Positions 46,338 to 54,945 of a stretch of 64,000 nucleotides of DNA are shown here, one piece after another. The DNA is from Cohaesibacter sp. GTDB lineage: Bacteria; Pseudomonadota; Alphaproteobacteria; Rhizobiales; Cohaesibacteraceae. Location: contig JAOAQZ010000020.1 of NCBI GenBank assembly GCA_025210795.1, positions 310,001 to 374,000 on the forward strand, read 5' to 3'. The position numbers and the translations under genes were made by a program. Position 1 is the stretch's first letter; the number at the start of each line of letters is the position of its first letter. The notes under the pieces are model-generated. The model was not told the origin of the DNA and did not search any database. It saw nothing but the letters and a program-made list of their open reading frames with translations.

Positions 46338-47846
46338 ATGACGCATCTCTCTTCCGATTTCCAAAACGAAGAATTGCCCAATCGCGCGCGTATTGTGGCG
46401 CAAGGGCGGGCCTGGACCAATCTGATTGATGGCAAGTTTGAACCCGCCGCCTCTGGCCGGACACTTGAAATGCTCTGCCCGTCCGACGGTCGGCCCTTTT
46501 GCACCATTGCCTGCTCGGGCCCCGAGGATGTGAACCGCGCGGTTGATGCGGCTCGCACTGCGTTTGAGCAAAGCAGCTGGTCCAAAATGACCGCAACGGA
46601 GCGCGGTCGCCTGCTTCATCGGCTCTCTCAATTGGTGATGGAGAATTTTGAAGAACTGGCCGCCCTTGAAAGCCGTGACACCGGTAAACCTCTGCGTCAG
46701 GGCGAGGCGGACATCACTGCAACGGCCCGCTATTTTGAATATTATGCCGGTGCGGCAGACAAAGTGCATGGGGAGACTATTCCGCTGCCCGGTGGCTTTA
46801 CCGCACTCACCGTGCGTGAGCCCTATGGTGTGGTGGCCTCCATCATTCCGTGGAACTATCCTGCCCAGATTATGGGGCGTGTGGTCGGCGCCGCACTTGC
46901 CATGGGCAACACGCTGGTTATCAAACCGGCTGAAGATGCCTGCCTTTCCATTTTGCGCATTGCCGAACTGGCCCATGATGCAGGCTTTCCCAAAGGGGTG
47001 CTGAATGTGGTAACCGGCCTTGGCGAGGAAGCAGGGGCCCTTCTCTCCTCCCATCCCGATCTTGATTATATGACATTTACCGGCTCGCCCGAAGTGGGAA
47101 CGCTCATCCAGCGCGCCGCGGCGGGCAATCATATCGGCTGCACTTTGGAGCTTGGAGGCAAAAGCCCGCAAATCCTGTTTGGCGATGCTGATCTTGATGC
47201 GGCAATGCCCGTCATCACCAACGCGATCATCCAGAATGCTGGTCAGACCTGCTCGGCGGGGTCGCGCCTTTTGGTGCAGCAAAATCTGTGGGATGAGGTG
47301 CTGGAGCGTCTGAAAACCCGTTTTGAAGCCCTTATTGCCGATCGCCATGATGCCAATGCCGATTTGGGGCCTTTGGTCACCCGCAATCAGGCGGAGCGGG
47401 TCGCGGGCTTTATGGCTTTGGCGGAAGATGCTGGCATTCCGGTGCTGGCTGCTGGCACGATTGCCGAAGATGCCCCGCAAGGGGGATATTATGCTGCCCC
47501 CACCCTGTTTGGACCGGTTCCCAGCCAAAGCGTTCTGGCGCAAGAGGAGGTCTTCGGCCCCGTTCTTTCCATGATTGCTTTTTCTGATGAGGAAGACGCC
47601 ATCAAGCTGGCCAACGGCACCCCTTATGGCCTTGTTGCAGGGGTCTGGACCGGTGACGCTGCCCGGTCCATGCGGCTGGCCCGGGCCGTGCGGGCAGGGC
47701 AGGTCTATGTCAATGGCTATGGCGCTGGCGGCGGTGTGGAACTGCCCTTTGGCGGCTTTAAAAAATCGGGCCATGGCCGCGAGAAAGGCTTTGAAGGCTT
47801 GTATGAATTCTCGGCCACCAAAACCATCGTGCTCAACCACGGATAA
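46338..47846 (+). CDS. NAD(P)-dependent aldehyde dehydrogenase (betaine-aldehyde type)
   Basis: 502-aa ALDH. It has the Rossmann/catalytic signatures IIPWNYPAQIMGRVVGAALAMGNTLVIKPAE (about 167-197), FTGSPEVGT, the general base Glu in TLELGGKSPQI, and the nucleophile Cys305 in NAGQTCSAGSRLLV. ATG 46338 is preceded by GAGGCAAG and gives a normal length; the longer frame begins inside the divergent promoter region. Sequence pattern and the sulfatase neighbour are compatible with betaine aldehyde oxidation, but the substrate is not proven. A TetR gene lies convergent downstream. Confidence 0.9.
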   Translation: MTHLSSDFQNEELPNRARIVAQGRAWTNLIDGKFEPAASGRTLEMLCPSDGRPFCTIACSGPEDVNRAVDAARTAFEQSSWSKMTATERGRLLHRLSQLVMENFEELAALESRDTGKPLRQGEADITATARYFEYYAGAADKVHGETIPLPGGFTALTVREPYGVVASIIPWNYPAQIMGRVVGAALAMGNTLVIKPAEDACLSILRIAELAHDAGFPKGVLNVVTGLGEEAGALLSSHPDLDYMTFTGSPEVGTLIQRAAAGNHIGCTLELGGKSPQILFGDADLDAAMPVITNAIIQNAGQTCSAGSRLLVQQNLWDEVLERLKTRFEALIADRHDANADLGPLVTRNQAERVAGFMALAEDAGIPVLAAGTIAEDAPQGGYYAAPTLFGPVPSQSVLAQEEVFGPVLSMIAFSDEEDAIKLANGTPYGLVAGVWTGDAARSMRLARAVRAGQVYVNGYGAGGGVELPFGGFKKSGHGREKGFEGLYEFSATKTIVLNHG

Positions 47847-47902
47847 GGCGCAGAGTGCCTGCAATCAAAAGGCAGGATCAGGGGTTTGATCTCTAAAAGC
47901 CC

Positions 47903-48616
47903 CTAATCCATCAATTTGCGTTCAATATCAATAATGCCGTCAGCATATTCGTGAATGACCCGGCGAATTCGCTCGCCATTTTCCTCGGTGATATCGTCCC
48001 AGTCCATAATCCGCAAAATGGCATGGCGGGCGGTTTTAAAGACCTGAAGCTGCCCGAACATAACGAAAATCCGTAGCTTTGCTTCATCAGAGAGAGCTGG
48101 CCGTCCGGTAAGGCGGGCAAAAAGCGCCGAGATAACGCTCATCTGCGGCACCATCATCCGTTCATGCATAATCTCAAATGCCGGTCCCGGCTCAAGATGC
48201 TCAAGAATAAGGATCTTTGCCCAATTCTGGCTCATGGGGTCCAAAATCATCAGATCGATATAAAGATCGAGAATGGAGATAAAGAGATCATGTGCGTCGG
48301 CAAGGGCGAGGCTGGCAAAATCCACCTGACCATAATTGGCCACCCGCTCGCCTCCACGGATATCAATCTGGGTGCAGATATAGTGAACTGTTTCAAGATA
48401 AAGCGCTTCAGCGCTGCCATAATCAGCTTTTAGTTGACTGACATCCCGACCAGAGGCTTGCGCTATCTGTTCAAGCGTTGCTGTGCTGCGCGGCTCGCAT
48501 GAAAAAACTGTAATGGCATGCTCGAAAAATAAGATTTGCTCTTCTGATAGCAAGGCTTGTGCCTCAGGGCCTGCGCCATTCTCATTGGCGGCTTGCTGAG
48601 AAGACGAAAAATGCAT
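47903..48616 (-). CDS. TetR/AcrR-family regulator
   Basis: 237-aa regulator. The N-terminal HTH is a somewhat divergent TetR fold (about 27-70: ILFFEHAITVFSCEPRSTATLEQIAQASGRDVSQLKADYGSAEALYLETV). The C-terminal part, ILEHLEPGPAFEIMHERMMVPQMSVISALFARLTGRP, is similar to the CecR/DUF1956-type ligand domain. ATG 48616 follows AGGAGCACAGG. It is divergent from the SDR gene and convergent with the aldehyde dehydrogenase, either of which may be a target. Confidence 0.82.
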   Translation of the reverse strand: MHFSSSQQAANENGAGPEAQALLSEEQILFFEHAITVFSCEPRSTATLEQIAQASGRDVSQLKADYGSAEALYLETVHYICTQIDIRGGERVANYGQVDFASLALADAHDLFISILDLYIDLMILDPMSQNWAKILILEHLEPGPAFEIMHERMMVPQMSVISALFARLTGRPALSDEAKLRIFVMFGQLQVFKTARHAILRIMDWDDITEENGERIRRVIHEYADGIIDIERKLMD

Positions 48617-48918
48617 TACCTGTGCTCCTAAAAATACGGCGTCAAATGAATTTGGCCCTATCACTCGTCTCTAATGCCAGAACGGCAGTTCTTAATCGGC
48701 ATGCTCTTGTATAGCTGACCTTAGGGAAGAGGTTATGGGTTCTATATGGGGCAGACTACCCCAAAGTCTAGCCTTTGGTCGAAGAAAGTTTAAAAAAGGC
48801 AATTGCCGGTGCGCGGATGGAAATGAATGGTGGGAGTGGGTAAATTTAGCCATTGTCGGGCTGCTTTTGGGCAAGTTATGGTCAGGTAAGAACCAATTCT
48901 CATCAGGGAGACTGCAAC
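48617..48918. other. Divergent promoter region, TetR / SDR
   Basis: 302 bp. I see no clear gene or strong palindrome. GGGAGA at about 48907 is the SDR ribosome site. Confidence 0.4.
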
Positions 48919-49677
48919 ATGGCTGAGTTTACTCAAAATGGGCGACTTGAAGGAAAAGTTGCGATCATTACCGGTGCGGCTTCCGGCTTTGGCGAGGGCA
49001 TTGCCCGCCGCTTTGCCCAGGAAGGGGCCAAGGTGGTCGTGGCGGACATGAATAGCGAAGGGGCGGAGAAAGTCGCAAGTGAGATTGGCGGCATTCCTGT
49101 CACGGTGGATGTGACCAAGGGCGCGGATGTCGACACAATGGTTGAAGCCGCCCAGAGCCTTGGCGGGGTGGATATCCTGATCAATAATGCAGGCTTTACC
49201 CATCGCAATCAGCCCATGCTGGAGGTTGATGAAGAAACCTTTGATCGCATTTTCGATGTCAATGTGAAGGCAATTTATCTCGCCGCCCAGCGCGTGGTGC
49301 CGATCATGGAGAAAAAGGGAGGTGGTGTTATCATCAATACGGCCTCCACGGCAGGGCTGCGCCCGCGCCCCGGCCTTGTCTGGTATAACAGCTCCAAAGG
49401 GGCGGCCATCTCCATGACCAAATCCATGGCGGTGGAGCTGGCCCCAAGCCAGATCCGCGTCAATGCCCTATGTCCCGTTGCCGGAGCCACGGGTATGCTG
49501 CATCTCTTTATGGGGGAGGATACGCCGGAAAAACGCGAGCTGTTTAAAAGCTCCATCCCCATTGGGCGCCTTTCTACGCCGCAGGATATGGCCAATGCTG
49601 CACTTTATCTTGCTAGCGACGAAGCCAACTTCATCACCGGTGTAGCGCTGGAAGTCGATGGCGGTCGCTGCATTTGA
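48919..49677 (+). CDS. Short-chain dehydrogenase/reductase
   Basis: 252-aa classical SDR. NAD(P)-binding TGAASGFGEGIA (about 18-29), NNAG near 92, catalytic Ser/Tyr/Lys in NTASTAGLRPRPGLVWYNSSK (Tyr about 158, Lys about 162), and C-terminal FITGVALEVDGGRCI. The Asp in VVVADMN after strand 2 favours NAD(H). ATG 48919 follows GGGAGAC; the 66-bp longer frame lacks a ribosome site. Glucose/3-oxoacyl-type dehydrogenases are nearest by pattern. It is followed by a terminator. Confidence 0.9.
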   Translation: MAEFTQNGRLEGKVAIITGAASGFGEGIARRFAQEGAKVVVADMNSEGAEKVASEIGGIPVTVDVTKGADVDTMVEAAQSLGGVDILINNAGFTHRNQPMLEVDEETFDRIFDVNVKAIYLAAQRVVPIMEKKGGGVIINTASTAGLRPRPGLVWYNSSKGAAISMTKSMAVELAPSQIRVNALCPVAGATGMLHLFMGEDTPEKRELFKSSIPIGRLSTPQDMANAALYLASDEANFITGVALEVDGGRCI

Positions 49678-49685
49678 TTTTACGG

Positions 49686-49720
49686 AAAAAAACAGCGCCC
49701 TCATGGAAGGCGCTGTTTTG
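49686..49720. terminator. Rho-independent terminator between SDR and threonine dehydratase
   Basis: Stem AAAACAGCGCC (49689-49699) / GGCGCTGTTTT (49709-49719), 11 bp, between convergent genes; serves both strands. Confidence 0.88.
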
Positions 49721-49758
49721 CGGTGAGATCTCAAAGATCAGCTTTAGTATCAGGGCCT

Positions 49759-50733
49759 TTATGAGGCAACAACAGGAGTTTTGCCTGCAAGCAGTTGGGT
49801 CATCCAATCGGCATCCACATTCTGTCCGGTCAGAACGGTGCCCACTTTCTTGCCAGCCATAGCGTCTTTTTCCTGCATGAGGCCAGCAAGAGAGGCAGCG
49901 CCCGCCCCTTCGGCCAGATTATGGGTGGCGCGATAGATAAGGCGGATGGCTTGGGCAATCAAATCGTCCGAGACGCGAATGACCCGTTCTGCCCCTTTTG
50001 CAACAATCTCAAAGGCGTCACTATCCGGACAGCGCACGGCCATGCCGTCGGCAAAAGTGTCGGAACGGTCTGCATCGGTGAGCTTGCCGCTTTCAAAACT
50101 CTTGGCATAGCCATCGGCCCGGTCCGAGACCACGCCAACAATTTTGGTTTTCAGCCCCAAGGCATCGCGCGCTGTGATCATGCCGCAAATGCCGGAGCCC
50201 TTGCCAATGGGCACATAGATGGTGTCAAAATCGGCATGGGCCTGCATCATCTCGTAAGCATAGGTGCCAACGCCAGCCACCAGATCTTCGTGAAAGGCGG
50301 GCACCATATGAAGGCCATCGCTCTCGGCCTTTTGCTTGGCGGCCATAACGGCCAAATCAAAATCCTGCCCCTCTTCAATCAGATTGGCACCAAAAGCCCG
50401 CATCGCTGCATTCTTCTCGGGGGAATTGCCAAAAGGCACCAAAATGGTTGCTTTGAGACCATGCACGCCAGAGGCATAGGCAAGGCTCTGGCCATGATTG
50501 CCCCGTGTTGCAGAGATAAGACCGGGAATCTCGGGAAAGCGCTCCTTGTGGCGCGCGGCATAAACCAGCCCGCCGCGAACCTTGAAGGCACCCGTTGGGG
50601 TGTGGTTTTCATGCTTCATCCAGACATCAGCACCTAGCTCGGCAGACAGGATGGGCCAGTGATAGCAAGGGGTAACAGGCATGGACCGGTAGACCAGATC
50701 TTCAGCTTTTTCAAAGTCGCGACGGCTCAACAT
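49759..50733 (-). CDS. Threonine/serine dehydratase-like PLP enzyme
   Basis: 324-aa fold-type II PLP enzyme. The PLP lysine lies in PTGAFKVRGG (about 47-56); SATRGNHGQSLAYA and the phosphate-binding loop VPIGKGSGICG are clear. It lacks a C-terminal ACT-like regulatory domain, so it is a catabolic-type enzyme of 320-330 aa, possibly hydroxyamino-acid deaminase or racemase. It is divergently transcribed from a MocR regulator with a shared operator region, so the regulator probably controls it. Confidence 0.88.
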   Translation of the reverse strand: MLSRRDFEKAEDLVYRSMPVTPCYHWPILSAELGADVWMKHENHTPTGAFKVRGGLVYAARHKERFPEIPGLISATRGNHGQSLAYASGVHGLKATILVPFGNSPEKNAAMRAFGANLIEEGQDFDLAVMAAKQKAESDGLHMVPAFHEDLVAGVGTYAYEMMQAHADFDTIYVPIGKGSGICGMITARDALGLKTKIVGVVSDRADGYAKSFESGKLTDADRSDTFADGMAVRCPDSDAFEIVAKGAERVIRVSDDLIAQAIRLIYRATHNLAEGAGAASLAGLMQEKDAMAGKKVGTVLTGQNVDADWMTQLLAGKTPVVAS

Positions 50734-50809
50734 GGCAAATGTCTTTCATTCGGTAAAGCGCGTTTACATCCAAAAGGATTGATTTCCTGCCTTCAGGATG
50801 ACAAAGACT

Positions 50810-50868
50810 ATTGTATGGTTCAATATAAGGATTGTATGGGAGTTAATCTTTATTGTCTCCCATACAAT
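50810..50868. promoter_or_regulatory. MocR operator region with three ATTGTATGG elements
   Basis: ATTGTATGG occurs at 50810-50818 and again, 21 bp downstream, within ATTGTATGGGAG (50831-50842). The latter forms a perfect 12-bp inverted repeat with CTCCCATACAAT (50857-50868), with a 14-bp spacer. The region is between the divergent threonine dehydratase and MocR genes. Two direct elements two helical turns apart plus one inverted element is typical of MocR/PdxR/GabR sites. Confidence 0.8.
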
Positions 50869-50932
50869 AAGGCGATTGCCGCAAGGTGGCATCAAAGCTA
50901 TCGCAAGTGATGGCAAGTGGGGAGGGGAAGCA

Positions 50933-52372
50933 ATGGCAAAGAAGAAAGAGATCTGGTGTCCCGATCTAACCCATTATCATGGACCCAAATATCGCGCCAT
51001 TGTCGCAGCTTTGGCAAAAGACATCCAAACCGGCCATTTGCAGCCAGGGGATAAAATGCCCACCCAGCGTGATCTGGCCTGGGAGCTGGGGGTCAATCTC
51101 TCCACAATTACCGATGCCTACCGCGAAGCCACGCGCCAGCACCTGATTGCCGGAGAAGTAGGGCGGGGCACCTATGTGCTGGCGGGCGCTGCCGAGGCGC
51201 AGCTCTATGCCTTGGGGCGGCCGCGCGCAGGAGATGTAAGAAGCACTGAAGGGGGAGGCGATATCATCGACCTCTCCACCAATATCCCTGCCAGAGCCTT
51301 TCGCGATGAAGATGTCCGCGAAACCCTCACCGCATTGATGGAGAGGGACAATCTCTCGGAACTGATGGATTATCACAGCCCCGATCTCATCCATCGCTGC
51401 AGAATTGCGATTTCCCAGTTTTATCAGCAGCGGGGCTTTCATCCGCGCCACGCTGATATCTTCCCCTGTGCCGGTGCCCAGGCCGCTCTTTATGCAGCGT
51501 TGCAGATGATCACCAAACCGGACATGCCCATCCTTGTTGAGGAATTTACCTTTCCCGGTATGAAGGTGACGGCCCGCCAATTGGGATTGCGGCTTATTCC
51601 CGTTGCCATGGATGGGGAGGGCCTGATCCCTGAAGATCTGGACCGCGCAGCCCGTGCCTCTGGTGCTACGATTTTGGTGGCAAGTCCGATTTTGCAAAAT
51701 CCCACCGGTGCCAGTATGGGCGCACAAAGGCGGGCAGAGATTGCCGCCACGATTGAGAAGCTGGATCTTACTTTGATCGAAGAAGATGTCTATGGGGCCT
51801 TTACCAAGGAACCGCCGTTAAGCGTGCAACTGGCGGGACGCTCCATGCTGGTTGGGGGCTTTTCCAAACTGGTTGCCCCCGGTCCCCGTTTTGGTTTCAT
51901 CATTTCAACGCTGGAAGGAAGGCATGCCCTTGATGTCTCGCCCGATGAGCTGGTGCATTCCACCAGTTGGATGACAGCCCCGCTGATGCTGGAACTTGCC
52001 TGCCAATGGATTGAAAGCGGCAAGGCAGAAGAGCGCATGGAATGGCAACGCCAAGAGGCAAGGGCGCGCCAGATCATGGTGCGGCGAAAACTGGGAACCA
52101 TCTTGCATGTGCCGCCCTTGGGCAAGGCGCCAGCCGCTCCCCATCTGTGGATTGACTGCAACCAGAGCCACCTGCAAGAAGCCCGTAATGATGGTCCCAG
52201 TGGCAATCAACTGGCCGCAAAGGCGCGGGCGCATGGGGTGGAAGTCGTCGCCGCCAGCACATTTTGTGCAGGGCGCATGCAGCGTGATGGGCTAAGATTA
52301 TGCCTCACAGCTCCGCTCACCCGTGCCGCGCTCTCGCAAGCCTGCACGCGCCTTGCCAAGGCTTGGGGGTGA
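50933..52372 (+). CDS. MocR-family regulator (GntR HTH fused to aminotransferase fold)
   Basis: 479-aa fusion. An N-terminal GntR winged helix (about 15-85: GHLQPGDKMPTQRDLAWELGVNLSTITDAYREATRQHLI) is joined by a linker to a fold-type I aminotransferase-like domain (about 110-479) with SPILQNPTGASMG, IEEDVYGAFT and the PLP lysine in LVGGFSKLVAPGPRFGF. Members bind PLP and an amino-compound effector. ATG 50933 follows GGGGAGGGG; the track of upstream frame runs through the operator and is not coding. It is divergent from a dehydratase gene, its likely target. Confidence 0.92.
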   Translation: MAKKKEIWCPDLTHYHGPKYRAIVAALAKDIQTGHLQPGDKMPTQRDLAWELGVNLSTITDAYREATRQHLIAGEVGRGTYVLAGAAEAQLYALGRPRAGDVRSTEGGGDIIDLSTNIPARAFRDEDVRETLTALMERDNLSELMDYHSPDLIHRCRIAISQFYQQRGFHPRHADIFPCAGAQAALYAALQMITKPDMPILVEEFTFPGMKVTARQLGLRLIPVAMDGEGLIPEDLDRAARASGATILVASPILQNPTGASMGAQRRAEIAATIEKLDLTLIEEDVYGAFTKEPPLSVQLAGRSMLVGGFSKLVAPGPRFGFIISTLEGRHALDVSPDELVHSTSWMTAPLMLELACQWIESGKAEERMEWQRQEARARQIMVRRKLGTILHVPPLGKAPAAPHLWIDCNQSHLQEARNDGPSGNQLAAKARAHGVEVVAASTFCAGRMQRDGLRLCLTAPLTRAALSQACTRLAKAWG

Positions 52373-52418
52373 TTGTGGGGTCAAGAAGAAGTGAGATCGA
52401 GATTAGGATGAAGGGATT

Positions 52419-53903
52419 TTAAGAGGCGCGCAGCAGATTGCCCTTTAAAAAGGCCTCAAATTCATTAAACGGCATCGGCTTGGCATAGTGATAGCCTTGA
52501 GCCAAATCGCCGCCAATCAATGACAAAATTTCGGCTTGTTCCGCCGTCTCGACCCCTTCTGCGATGGAGCGAATGCTCATGCCGTTGGAGATGGCAAAGA
52601 CTGCCTTGACCAGTGCAAGAGCCCTCTGATCATGGTCGATATCGCACACAAAGGAGCGATCAATCTTGAGATAATCAATGGGCAGGAAACGCAATTGGCT
52701 GAGATTGGAAAAGCCGGTGCCAAAATCATCAAGGGCGATGCGAACCCCAAGATCCGAGAGTTCTTCAAGGCGCTGCTTTGCTGCTTCCTGATCCCACAGG
52801 AACATGCTTTCGGTGACTTCAAGACATAACTTATTTGCGGGTACTTGGTGGCGGGCAAGGGCCTCTGCAACACGAGCAACCAGATGCCTGTCTTTAAGCT
52901 GCTTTGGGGACAAATTAACAGAGAAGCGAGAAATGCCATTGTCCAGCCAAGGCTTCATATCCCGGCATGCCTTGTTGAGCACAATATCGCCCAGATCGTA
53001 AATAAGGGCAGTTTCTTCTGCAATGGGGATGAAGGTTTCGGGACCGACCAGGCCAAAGTCAGGCTGAAACCATCGGCTTAAAGTCTCAACACCGACGGTC
53101 TTGCCACTCTTTAAATCAACAATGGGCTGATACCAGACCTCGATCTCATCCCGATCAAGCCCAACACGCAAATTGGAGGCAAGGCGTTTGCGCTCTTCGA
53201 CCCATTCACCCATGGAAGGCTCAAAAAAAGTCCAGGCACCGCGCCCTCTTTCCTTGGTGCAATAAAGGGCAATATCGGCATAACGCTGCAAATCGGTGGG
53301 GCAATTCCCGTCTGTCGGGGCCATGGCAATACCAATTGAGCAGGAAACCTCAAGGCTCTTGCCTTCAAAGAAAACCGGCCGTTCAAGAGTTTGCACCACC
53401 CGGTCTGCCAACCGCTCAACGGAAAATCCATCCTCGGTAATCGGGCAGATAATGGCAAACTCATCCCCGCCAAGACGAGCCACGCTATCGCAGTCCCGGA
53501 TAAGGTTTTTAAGGCGTTGGGCAATGGCAATCAAAAGGGCATCGCCCGCATGGTGACCAAGGGTGTCGTTGATATTTTTAAAATGATCAAGATCGAGAGC
53601 CAATATGGCTGCATTGAGCCCATGCTCTTGGGTTGTGAGCAGCATCTTCTCCAGCTGCTGCAAAAAACTGCGGCGGTTGGCAAGGCCGGTAAGCTGGTCT
53701 TTTTCAGAAAGGGCAATGGCTTGCCTGCGCGCCAGCTCCAGATCACGGGTGCGTTCGCTCACACGATTTTCAAGCTCACTATTGAGCTTTTCAAGCCGCA
53801 CATTGGCTTCAAACAACATCCGGGATTTATCTTCAAGCAGCGCTTCAGCCTGCTTGCGGGCAGCTCTCTCGCGTTTTACTCTGCGTTCCAGACGTTGTTC
53901 CAT
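52419..53903 (-). CDS. GGDEF-EAL c-di-GMP enzyme, H-NOX partner (HaCE-like)
   Basis: 494 aa. An N-terminal coiled coil (about 1-65, rich in R/E/A/L) has no membrane helix. The GGDEF domain (about 70-230) contains VARLGGDEFAIICPI, an intact active site. The EAL domain (about 240-490) has VGVETLSRW (ETL variant retaining Glu), LCLEVTES, LDDFGTGFSNLSQL and LKIDRSFV, so phosphodiesterase residues are present. The upstream H-NOX gene on the same strand (about 60 bp between) identifies it as a haem-NO-binding-associated c-di-GMP effector: NO binding to H-NOX alters its activity in Shewanella woodyi and Legionella. Start ATG 53903 or TTG 53915. Confidence 0.92.
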   Translation of the reverse strand: MEQRLERRVKRERAARKQAEALLEDKSRMLFEANVRLEKLNSELENRVSERTRDLELARRQAIALSEKDQLTGLANRRSFLQQLEKMLLTTQEHGLNAAILALDLDHFKNINDTLGHHAGDALLIAIAQRLKNLIRDCDSVARLGGDEFAIICPITEDGFSVERLADRVVQTLERPVFFEGKSLEVSCSIGIAMAPTDGNCPTDLQRYADIALYCTKERGRGAWTFFEPSMGEWVEERKRLASNLRVGLDRDEIEVWYQPIVDLKSGKTVGVETLSRWFQPDFGLVGPETFIPIAEETALIYDLGDIVLNKACRDMKPWLDNGISRFSVNLSPKQLKDRHLVARVAEALARHQVPANKLCLEVTESMFLWDQEAAKQRLEELSDLGVRIALDDFGTGFSNLSQLRFLPIDYLKIDRSFVCDIDHDQRALALVKAVFAISNGMSIRSIAEGVETAEQAEILSLIGGDLAQGYHYAKPMPFNEFEAFLKGNLLRAS

Positions 53904-53962
53904 CGAATTGTCCAAACTGCCACTCTTATCCCTTTAGCTCAGGACGATAGGGCTAGTGTATA

Positions 53963-54511
53963 TTAGCTGTCATTTTTTGTCAGCGTGAAGCGAACGACAG
54001 GTCCGGTCTCTTCCTGATAGGTCATTTGCTCGATTGAGATAGGGGAGCCAAAATGAGCCGCCGCCCCCAGAATAAGCCCCTCGGCCAAATTGGCAAAGGG
54101 TCGGCAACTGCGATAATCCAGTACCATGTGGTTATCGCTCTCCTCGACCTGCTCAAAGCTGGGTAGCTCGGCATCGGGATAGAGCTTTTTGACCTCGATA
54201 TGGATGTGGTTCTCGACTGAGCTTAAAAACCCGAAAAGCGTGTCGGCACCAACGATAAAATCGGGAAATTTTTGCGAAAAGACCCCCATGAGGTGCTGAC
54301 CGAAAATCCGCAAGAGTTCTGCACCAGAAACATTGGTTTCTTTCGACAAGGCCCCGAGCAATTGCGCCATTTCCATATGATCATAAGTGCCGACAGCGGT
54401 ATAGGCCCCGTCATGCTCCAGATCACAAGCATCAATGATGTCGTCAACCATATCTTCTGAATAGCTGTTTGCCACAAAATCAAGAAATTCAGTAAAGACA
54501 AGGCCTTTCAT
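53963..54511 (-). CDS. hnoX: H-NOX heme nitric oxide sensor
   Basis: 182-aa H-NOX protein. The start MKGLVFTEFLDFVANSYSED is typical. Proximal heme ligand His102 lies in SSVENHIHIEVKKLYPDAELPSF, and the heme-propionate motif Y-x-S-x-R is Tyr133-Arg-Ser135-Cys-Arg137. No tyrosine is apparent in the distal pocket, so it should be an NO rather than an O2 sensor. ATG 54511 follows TTGGAGTG; a 48-bp longer frame lacks a ribosome site. It is cytoplasmic and in operon with the GGDEF-EAL gene, so it probably regulates c-di-GMP and biofilm behaviour. Confidence 0.93.
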   Translation of the reverse strand: MKGLVFTEFLDFVANSYSEDMVDDIIDACDLEHDGAYTAVGTYDHMEMAQLLGALSKETNVSGAELLRIFGQHLMGVFSQKFPDFIVGADTLFGFLSSVENHIHIEVKKLYPDAELPSFEQVEESDNHMVLDYRSCRPFANLAEGLILGAAAHFGSPISIEQMTYQEETGPVVRFTLTKNDS

Positions 54512-54678
54512 AAGACACTCCAATTCTGGTCCGACTGGTATGGTAAAGTCTGAAACCAAAAGTTTTAAATATCTATAATCAAAATTGTGTAAGTTATAAA
54601 TTTATTGCAAAAAAGAATTCCAAAGGCGAGAAAACAGCCCTTAAGGTGCCCAAAAGGCATGAGTAAGGGCATTTTCGC

Positions 54679-54811
54679 CCTATCCTGCGAGCACTTATAG
54701 CTTGGGGAAGGTGATTTAGGCCAGCGTGCCGTGGTCTCCCGTACTGCCCACAGGGGCTTAAGGCCCGAGGACAGACAAAGGAGAGAATGTGCGAAAGCTT
54801 AAAGGCTCTGT
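54679..54811. repeat. 133-bp tandem repeat, copy 1
   Basis: First of two near-identical tandem units (period 133 bp). Each begins with CCTATCCTGCGAGCACT, which is also the complement of the last codons and stop of the adjacent kinase gene. On the minus strand the unit reads DHGTLAQITFP-KP-stop-VLAG, a degenerate copy of the kinase tail. Confidence 0.92.
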
Positions 54812-54944
54812 CCTATCCTGCGAGCACTTATGGCTTGGGGAAGGTGATTTGGGCCAGCGTGCCGTGGTCTCCCGTACTGCCCACAGGGCCGTAAGGCCCG
54901 AGGACAGACACAAGAGAGAATGTGCGAAAGCTTAAAGGCTCTGT
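54812..54944. repeat. 133-bp tandem repeat, copy 2
   Basis: Second unit, differing from copy 1 at only a few positions. It is followed without gap by the real kinase 3' end (54945 onward), which is homologous to the first 65-70 bp of the unit. Includes a small hairpin GGGCC-GTAA-GGCCC. Confidence 0.92.
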
Positions 54945-54945
54945 C

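Larger units (their letters stand above)
54512..54945. other. Intergenic region, H-NOX / PdhS-like kinase
   Basis: 434 bp, made largely of the two tandem 133-bp repeats (54679-54944). The remainder (54512-54678) is AT-rich near 54540-54620 and should hold the H-NOX promoter. No gene is seen. Confidence 0.5.

Noticed and set aside
46293..47864. 523-codon minus-strand frame opposite the aldehyde dehydrogenase
   Set aside because: Lies entirely antisense to a well-conserved ALDH; His/Arg/Gly-rich composition typical of shadow frames.
54679..54944. 133-bp repeats as a mobile element or REP/BIME family
   Set aside because: They occur only here and match the adjacent gene end, so local tandem duplication explains them better.
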